Shown here: positions 8,262-13,418 of the stretch, one piece after another
How positions within the stretch are numbered: position 1 is the first letter of the stretch
Layout of the letters: the number at the start of each line of letters is the position of its first letter
Assembly (NCBI GenBank): GCA_012064415.1
Contig: SSNU01000023.1
Location: 73,346-86,763 of the forward strand
Length of the DNA: 13,418 nt
Direction: 5' to 3'
From: Gyrodactylus bullatarudis
Taxonomy: Eukaryota > Platyhelminthes > Monogenea > Gyrodactylidea > Gyrodactylidae
Notes under the pieces: model-generated
Seen by the model: only the letters and a program-made list of their open reading frames with translations
Database searches by the model: none
What the model was told of the DNA's origin: nothing
Position numbers and translations under genes: made by a program

Positions 8262-9370
8262 CAATATGAAGATGGGAATCTATGGTTTTTACAAAATTCT
8301 CGATTTTTTCATCAAGAAATCAAATTTGATCAAATTTTTTTGAAATCTAGATCATGCGGCCCTCTTTCACGATACGGAGAAAAAAAATTTAGAAAAAATG
8401 AATTTTTAAGGAAAATACGGCAAATTTGAAATCTTGAAGTAGCACCAAATTCCCATTTTTTTGAACTAATTTCCCGTTTTAAATTTGAAAAATTTCACAA
8501 TTTTGTTCATCTTATTCCAGAAGTATGGAAAGGTATTTTGAAGCGAAATTTGGTGGGATTATATTTAAATACATTTGAAGATTAGTTTTTTCATATCGAT
8601 GGGCGATTTAAGTAATTTTCCAAAATTTCATCCAAGTCTAATACTTAGAGTATTCTGCAATATTATTTTGATAAGGAATTTTGAATCATTGAAAAGATGA
8701 GTTGAATTTTTTTGAGATACCAGGTTGTAATTTCCACTGGGTTGATTGACCAATATAAAGGAGTTAATTTTCCATGAGCCCTGATACTTTTGCACTTTTG
8801 TAGAGAGATTTTTGCTGGTTTTAAATATGTGCTTCTTAAAAACATCTACAATACAGTTTTCGAGTTATTCGGTAAAAACTGAAAACCCGACTTGCAGTGC
8901 TTTGTTTTTTAATAGAGAAAAACATGAATGAGATAGAAAGACCTAAATAGCATCATATTTTTCAGGAATAAATTCTTAACAAAATAGTACGAAGAAAGTT
9001 TCCCTTGACTTTTCTAGTTTCTGAGTTATTTGAAGCCCAAGTTGAAAATTAACCTATTTTTTCGAAAATCCTCGACTTTAAGCACCTTGTAGGGTAGAAA
9101 AATACCTTAATTAGGATACAGTAGTCCTTGAAGTATCTAATATGATGAACAAGATGATGTCATTTCTGTCTTTCTATCTCATTCCCTATTAAAAGGCAAA
9201 ATGCACTGCAAGTCGGGTGTTCAGTTTTTACCGAAAAACTCGAAAACTCTATTGTAGAATTTTTAAAGAATAACATTTATGAAATCAGCAAAAATCTCTC
9301 TACGAAAGTGGAAAATATTATTGAAAATTTGAGATTTTTGTAAAATTCACATATTCCCATCTTTATACTG
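8262..9370. mobile_element. Foldback-type element of about 1.1 kb
   Basis: The ends are inverted copies of the family I motif: 8262-8310 (+, CAATATGAAGATGGGAATC...) and 9323-9370 (-, CAGTATAAAGATGGGAAT...), roughly 80% alike. Inside lies a second inverted repeat: 8787-8956 against 9154-9316, also about 80% alike, sharing GAGAGATTTTTGCTG, CGGTAAAAACTGAA, CCCGACTTGCAGTGC and ATGAGATAGAAAGAC. A family II repeat lies between the left end and the left inner arm. No transposase frame is visible, so it is non-autonomous, or two elements are nested. No clear target duplication was found. Confidence 0.6.
8476..8647 (+). repeat. Copy of dispersed repeat family II
   Basis: About 90% alike to 10620-10780 over roughly 165 bp, from AAATTTCACAA through ATGGAAAGGTATTTTGAAG and TTTTTTCATATCGATGGG to the CCAAGTCTA end, with small indels. 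Non-coding. Confidence 0.75.
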
Positions 9371-9994
9371 TATCAAAGGATGAGTTCAATTCAAACATTT
9401 CAGCTTAGCGAATTTAGTGCTAGTTTGTTTATCTTTCAGGGAACTCTCAGGGGGGAAAAATTGGTGGGAGATTCATCTTAAATTATCATCTGATTGACAG
9501 TACAGAGTTATCTAAATTTATATGAATGTAATAAAAAATGTCTAAATTCATTTACTTTTTGATCATCTGTTATGAAATTCAATTAGAATATGAAATAAAA
9601 ATGAGGTTTCATAAACAAATTCCTTGTTCTTCTTTAATCTATCGTCCTAATAATCTTTGCGTTAGGTTTATTCTTCTTTAGATAGGATTCTGACTAGTAA
9701 CATTGGAAATAAAATCAATTAAAGTTTATTAAAAGAAATAATCCGGAATTTGATAAGGTTCAGAGTCTCTAAAGGGACAATCAATCGATTGCATTACTTG
9801 GAATACTTTATCTAGATTCGAGATTCTCGAATTTACCAGAAAAGCTTGTATTAACTACTTAAAAGTAAACCAAATTAATTTTGAAACTAGACAAGAATAG
9901 GAAGGTCTCAAAAGAGCATTTTTTCAGAAAATAATAGCAGAATAATAATAGGGACGAAACGCGTCTACATCTGCCACGGTAAGTTAAATATTAT
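9371..9994. other. Stretch with isolated splice-like sites, no secure gene
   Basis: Two short islands less AT-rich than the surroundings have splice-like borders: TTTATCTTTCAG before 9440, and 9928-9978 between TTTTTTCAG and GGTAAGTT. They could be small exons of an unseen gene, but each is too short to assign a protein; see the findings. Confidence 0.3.
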
Positions 9995-10100
9995 TTGACT
10001 CTCTTATGGAATTGACGCTTGTTTATCAGAAATCTAACATCTAGGTGTGAGAACTCCATCAAGTTAGATTCCATACGGATAGAGTTATTACCAGTAGGTT
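9995..10100. mobile_element. Truncated relative of the MITE at 1342-1508
   Basis: It shares TTGACTCTCTTATGGAATTG, CTAACATCTA, GTGTGAGA, CTCCATCAAGTTAGATT and TTACCAG...TAGGTT with the first copy, in the same orientation. The left inverted arm is missing, and about 17 bp of the right arm (TGACCACACTTTGCTAG in the intact copy) have been deleted. Similarity resumes past the arm (TGTCTAAAAA in both), so the ancestral element or its host repeat may extend further than the perfect arms. Confidence 0.7.
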
Positions 10101-10619
10101 CAATGTCTAAAAATAGAAAATATAGTATTCAATAGGCTTGGGTGAAAGTTTCAACCTCATATTAGGACCAACTTTTCTGATAAAACTATAAATTCTAAGA
10201 ATTATTTTGTATTGAAGCATGTGTCGAAAATCATCTCCATTATGTCATTCGGTTTTAAAAATCCAAAATTTTTCAAATCGCCGCTAAATTTTCAATGAAT
10301 TTTTACTAAGCAATCACTAAAATCCTTAAAATACCTTTGCCATTCAATAAGTTTCTTAATTTTTATCTTCAAAAATAGTAATCTTATCATCAAGAGGGGC
10401 TTCATGGTTAATTTCGTTATTTTATCATGTCCGTGGGATTTTGTGGGAAAAAATGGGCGAATGACTTTCCCGCTTTAAAATTATGGAAAACCTGAGTATA
10501 AAATTTTATCAGAAAAGTAAGTCCTCTCGTGAATTGTTCGGAAAAAAAAATTTCACCCTAGCCTAGTATTCAACAATGTGAATTCAAGTTAAAATTATAA
10601 ATATAAAACAATAAAAAAC
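10101..10619. other. Non-coding stretch
   Basis: No gene supported. A short ATG-initiated frame near 10428-10496 (22 codons, starts MSVGFCGKKW) is too short to call. Confidence 0.4.
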
Positions 10620-10780
10620 GTTCTAAATTTAAAAATTTCACAATACATTTCCAGAAGCATGGAAAGGTATTTTGAAGGTGAAATTTGGTTGGATTATATT
10701 TAAATACTTGAAGATTAGTTTTTTCATATCGATGGGTGATTTAACTAATTTTGCAAAATTTCGTCCAAGTCTATTACTTA
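10620..10780 (+). repeat. Copy of dispersed repeat family II
   Basis: The closest relative is 8476-8647 (about 90% alike). It ends about 20 bp before the left arm of the large outer inverted repeat. Confidence 0.75.
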
Positions 10781-11091
10781 TAAGTAAATTGTATAAATAA
10801 CACACTAGGACACTTTCAGAAAAATTTTGCAATAGGATCATGATTTTCTGGATCGAAATTTTGTGCTGATTCCAGATCTGTAATTATATTTTCTAGATTG
10901 TGTCTGGTTTTCGAGATATATTGAAAAAACCGAATTTGAGAATTATAAAAAAATAAATAATTTCTAACAATTAAATTTTTTACGATAATATTGTCGAACT
11001 TCATTAAGAATATTACTGCTATTGATTTCTGAACTCATGAGGAGGGTAGGAGAAGACAGACGTATATTATAGTGATAAACGTTATATTTCG

Positions 11092-11117
11092 CCGGGTCTC
11101 ATCAGACTCTACCCCGG
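11092..11117. repeat. GC-rich hairpin beside the inner inverted repeat
   Basis: CCGG-GTCT, loop CATC, AGAC, a 6-nt bulge, then CCGG form a stem in a setting that is otherwise AT-rich. It lies 8 bp outside the left arm of the inner inverted repeat and has no counterpart on the right side. Confidence 0.4.
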
Positions 11118-11124
11118 TTACGAC

Positions 11125-11795
11125 ATAAATACTATTACTATGCATAAATTCGTGCCCTTCCATTGGTCAATATCGGTTGATTGATTGCTCTGAAGGAATG
11201 AGGGTGGGAGGTTGATTCACTGCAAATTGATTTTTCTTTCAATCTGATAATTGTTTTTGCTTTTTGATGAAAGTTGTAATTTGCAGTTGCCCGCTATATC
11301 TGTCCTGTTTTCTCCTCGTTGTTGGGACTGTCTTTCCATTTCTGAGCTCGCTAATTACAGGTTGGCAAACCAACAATCAGTTCTACACAGATTGAAACTA
11401 GGGATGAACCTGAAAACAACGAGAAGTTGACAACATTCAATAATTATTATAATCATCTATCTCTAGTGCAATGCAGTGGCCCAGTTACAATTACAGAATT
11501 GGAAAAATGTGAAACCAACGAGAAGTCAACAACAGTTGATAATCAGATTAAAAGCCAACCTGTAATTAGCGAGCTCAGAAATGGAAAGACAATCCCAACA
11601 ACGAGGAGAAAACGGGACAGACATAGCGGACAACTGCAAATTACAACTTTCATCAAAAAGCAAAAACAATTATCAGATTGAAAGAAAAATCAATTTGCAG
11701 TGAATCAACCTCCCACCCTCATTCCTTCAGAGCAATCAATCAACCGATATTGACAAATGGAAGGGCACGAATTTATGCATTGTAATAGTATTTAT
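11125..11795. repeat. Inner long inverted repeat, 242-bp arms, 97.5% identical
   Basis: The left arm 11125-11366 and right arm 11554-11795 are reverse complements of equal length with no indels. I count 6 mismatches in 242 positions. The loop is 187 nt. An RNA read through this region would fold into a long, nearly perfect duplex. The arms are noticeably less AT-rich than the surroundings, and the right arm carries the end of the reading frame at 11361-11681. No target duplication is evident at the outer edges. Confidence 0.93.
11361..11681 (+). CDS. Candidate exon ending in a PIP-box-like motif
   Basis: The frame is open from just after TAA 11352-11354, across an acceptor-like CTAATTACAG (ends 11360), to TGA 11679-11681: 106 codons counted from 11361. 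There is no ATG in frame, so it would be a terminal exon or a fragment. The product is hydrophilic and looks disordered. It has two similar blocks 33 codons apart (ENNEKLTTFNN and ETNEKSTTVDN, DNA 11412-11444 and 11511-11543). Near its end a basic run (RRKRDRHSG) leads into QLQITTFI (11631-11654) and then KKQKQ. Q-x-x-I-x-x-F plus flanking basic residues fits a PCNA-interacting PIP box, as in p21-type tails, apart from the second aromatic. Codons 65 onward lie in the right arm of the inverted repeat. An AATAAA lies at 11802-11807. The function is unknown; a transposon or captured gene fragment is as likely as a host gene. Confidence 0.4.
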   Translation, partial: VGKPTISSTQIETRDEPENNEKLTTFNNYYNHLSLVQCSGPVTITELEKCETNEKSTTVDNQIKSQPVISELRNGKTIPTTRRKRDRHSGQLQITTFIKKQKQLSD

Positions 11796-12360
11796 AAAAA
11801 AAATAAACAAACAAAAAAATGAGAAGAATAACATGAAAAAAATCTTCAGCATGTCTAACAGCGATTTTTAAGTGACTAAACTTTTTGAAGCATTGCTGAG
11901 CTTAGACAAGATTTCAATTACACCAAAAGTTTTAAAGTGAAAACTCAAATAAATTAGCTACGATTTGATGTATCTCTCACCTTAATTCGAGCGGTAGTGT
12001 ATAGAATAGCTATTACTATAGTAATATGACCATAACTGAGTGTGGGATTAAAAGGGGTAAAAATATACAAGAACGAAATGATTTTGTAAATTTTAACCAA
12101 CTTTTTCAGAAAGAGCATAAAATTTTGATCTTGAAAGTCGAAGAAAATATCTAGAAAGCTCTTTTTCTTGAAAGATATGAGGGTTTGAAGTTAAAATATA
12201 TGGAGAAAATCGACTCCAAAATCACAAAATTTTCGACAAAAAAGTAGCTTGAATGCGCAATTTTTTGTTTTGGGCGACACTCAAGGTATCTTTAGATAGG
12301 AAATTTAATTTTAATTCTAATGATGCCTAATTAGTTAATTGAATTTTTTATTTTAATAAA
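11796..12360. other. Non-coding stretch between the inner and outer right arms
   Basis: A/T-rich with no gene. It includes a perfect 16-bp palindrome TATTACTATAGTAATA at 12011-12026. Confidence 0.45.
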
Positions 12361-12621
12361 AATTTAATTGTTTGAAATTATTTATTTTTTTTTTTAATTC
12401 TCAAATTAGGTTTTTTCAATATATCTCGAAAACCAGACACAATCTAGAAAATATAATTACAGATCTGAAATCAGCACAAAATTTCGATCCAGAAAATGTT
12501 TGAATCATGATCCTATTGCACATAGTGTCCTACTGTGTAATTTTCAGGAATATTGCGTCTTAACGGCTGTTGTTTTCATGCTACCATTTATCTGACATGG
12601 ACTATAGCCCAGTAAAAATTG

Positions 12622-12698
12622 TAAAATTAGCATTCGATTTCAAATAGCAAAATTATTTTCGTTAGGAAACATCTTTGAAAGTTAAGAATGCTAATTTC
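12622..12698. repeat. Imperfect hairpin of about 25-bp stem
   Basis: AAATTAGCATTC (12624-12635) and GAATGCTAATTT (12686-12697) are exact reverse complements. The pairing continues imperfectly inward (GATTTCAAATAG against CTTTGAAAGTTAA). The size would suit a small MITE or a miRNA-like precursor; nothing distinguishes these from sequence alone. Confidence 0.5.
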
Positions 12699-13095
12699 AT
12701 AATTCTAGCAGCATATCTAAAACAACTAAAATAGAATTTGACCGCCCTAGACATGAACGTCAAAATACAATAATAATTTGAAAAAATGAAAATATCTGTT
12801 TGAGTTTTTTTTCAAATTATTGGACTCTTGTTGAGATTATTAGCCACTTGATTATGAATAAATAGATAGAAAATGTTGATCAAGTTCTAAGAATATCTCT
12901 TCTTTTCAATTGGAGGATGGCTCAAGATTTTTTTTCAAGCACACTTGATTATAATTTATGAAATTATCATTTGAGAAGTTTACTACTCATAAATGATTTG
13001 ATTTAGGTGGATTTCAAGATCTAATTATAATTATTTGAGAAGAAAAATACTGTCCTATTAATTATTACCAGGAAGGAAATAACTATCTTTAATTA

Positions 13096-13140
13096 ATATG
13101 AAGACGGGTATTTATGATTTTTACCAAAATTTCGAAATAT
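13096..13140 (+). repeat. Copy of dispersed repeat family I
   Basis: TTAATATGAAGACGGGTATT followed by TATGATTTTTACCAAAATTTCGA matches the terminal motif at 8262-8310 with several substitutions. Confidence 0.55.
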
Positions 13141-13418
13141 TTTGCTGATTTCAAAGTGAGAGAATGATCAAAATTTGATTTTTAGGCTGTATAAAACACA
13201 TTCCAGAAAATTCTGAAAGGTCATTTATTCGTAAATCTTCTACAAGAGTGATTCGTAACTAGCTGATCTAATGAGTCATGATAATTTCCGCTTTTTTTGT
13301 TAGAAAGTATGATTTTATTGATTTATAAAAGATAAAATAAATAAATATAAATACAAATATATATACACAGCATCTCTGGATATAATATGGCGGTTCGATA
13401 AAAAAAATTAAAAAAAAA

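Larger units (their letters stand above)
10799..12542. repeat. Outer long inverted repeat, arms of about 180 bp
   Basis: The left arm 10799-10975 and right arm 12361-12542 are reverse complements, about 95% alike over the inner 150 bp (GCAATAGGATCATGA, GGATCGAAATTTTGTGCTGA, GAGATATATTGAAAAAACC). A 7-bp insertion (TCAAACA) is in the right copy. The outermost 30 bp (around AGGACACT) are more diverged. The arms enclose about 1.4 kb that contains the inner inverted repeat, not centred on the same axis. Both arms keep a short open frame (QIRFFQYISKTRHNLE), which may be chance given the low divergence. A foldback-type transposon is the simplest reading. Confidence 0.75.
12543..13418. other. Non-coding AT-rich stretch to window end
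   Basis: No supported gene. The final 100 bp are A/T simple sequence. The hairpin and family I copy listed separately are the only structure seen. Confidence 0.45.

Noticed and set aside
7495..8845. Open frames on the - strand at 7495-7764 and 8663-8845
   Set aside because: No recognisable domain or splice context; the second lies in the foldback element and overlaps its inverted arm.
10638..11004. Two overlapping - strand frames at 10638-10841 and 10816-11004
   Set aside because: They fall in family II and in the left arm of the outer inverted repeat. The right arm keeps part of the second frame but reaches a stop after the 7-bp insertion, so persistence is explained by low divergence rather than coding.
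11040..11124. Hammerhead-ribozyme-like core on the - strand (CTGATGA ... GAAA beside a hairpin)
   Set aside because: Only 8 nt (GACCCGGC) separate the two core blocks and they cannot form a proper stem II. The sequences next to CTGATGA and after the possible cleavage sites do not pair as stem I, and stem III is weak.
12546..12612. Exon-like stretch after AATTTTCAG at 12546
   Set aside because: Only about 22 codons, directly at the edge of a repeat arm, with a poor donor and no partner exons.
1..13418. tRNA, rRNA, CRISPR or telomeric arrays
   Set aside because: No TTCRANYC-type box with a matching cloverleaf, no rRNA-like block and no regular spacer-repeat or tandem array was seen by eye on either strand.

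Overview
The window reads as AT-rich, repeat-dense nuclear DNA from an invertebrate animal. The basis is one complete seven-transmembrane receptor gene, several fragments that look like exons bounded by GT-AG type splice sites with AATAAA signals, and many short inverted-repeat elements. There is no operon structure, no convincing tRNA or rRNA, no CRISPR array and no bacterial-type gene. The species cannot be named from the sequence. An intronless, divergent FMRFamide-receptor-like GPCR in AT-rich DNA would suit a flatworm or another lophotrochozoan, but that is a guess.

Layout. 1-1130: two candidate 3'-terminal coding exons on the + strand (514-663 and 989-1130); the upstream exons are not visible. 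1131-3075: non-coding, with two well-formed MITEs (1342-1508 and 1800-1912). 3119-3372: a candidate terminal exon on the - strand with an acceptor, a branch-point-like sequence and a polyadenylation signal. 3373-4184: presumed upstream region of the receptor, with short upstream reading frames just before its start. 4185-5720: the only complete gene, an intronless class A peptide-type GPCR of 511 residues. 5721-10619: a long non-coding stretch with dispersed repeats, palindromes, a 1.1-kb foldback element (about 8262-9370) and a truncated second copy of the first MITE (9995-10100). 10620-12542: a repeat copy followed by two nested long inverted repeats. The inner one (arms of 242 bp, 97.5% identical) carries an open frame with a PCNA-binding (PIP-box-like) motif that is preserved in both arms. 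12543-13418: non-coding AT-rich DNA with a hairpin and one more repeat copy.

There is no evidence that the genes work together. The receptor stands alone between unrelated exon fragments. The most unusual parts are the nested inverted repeats at 10.8-12.5 kb, the duplicated PIP-box frame inside them, the MITE with a perfect 8-bp target duplication, and the motif divergence of the receptor.
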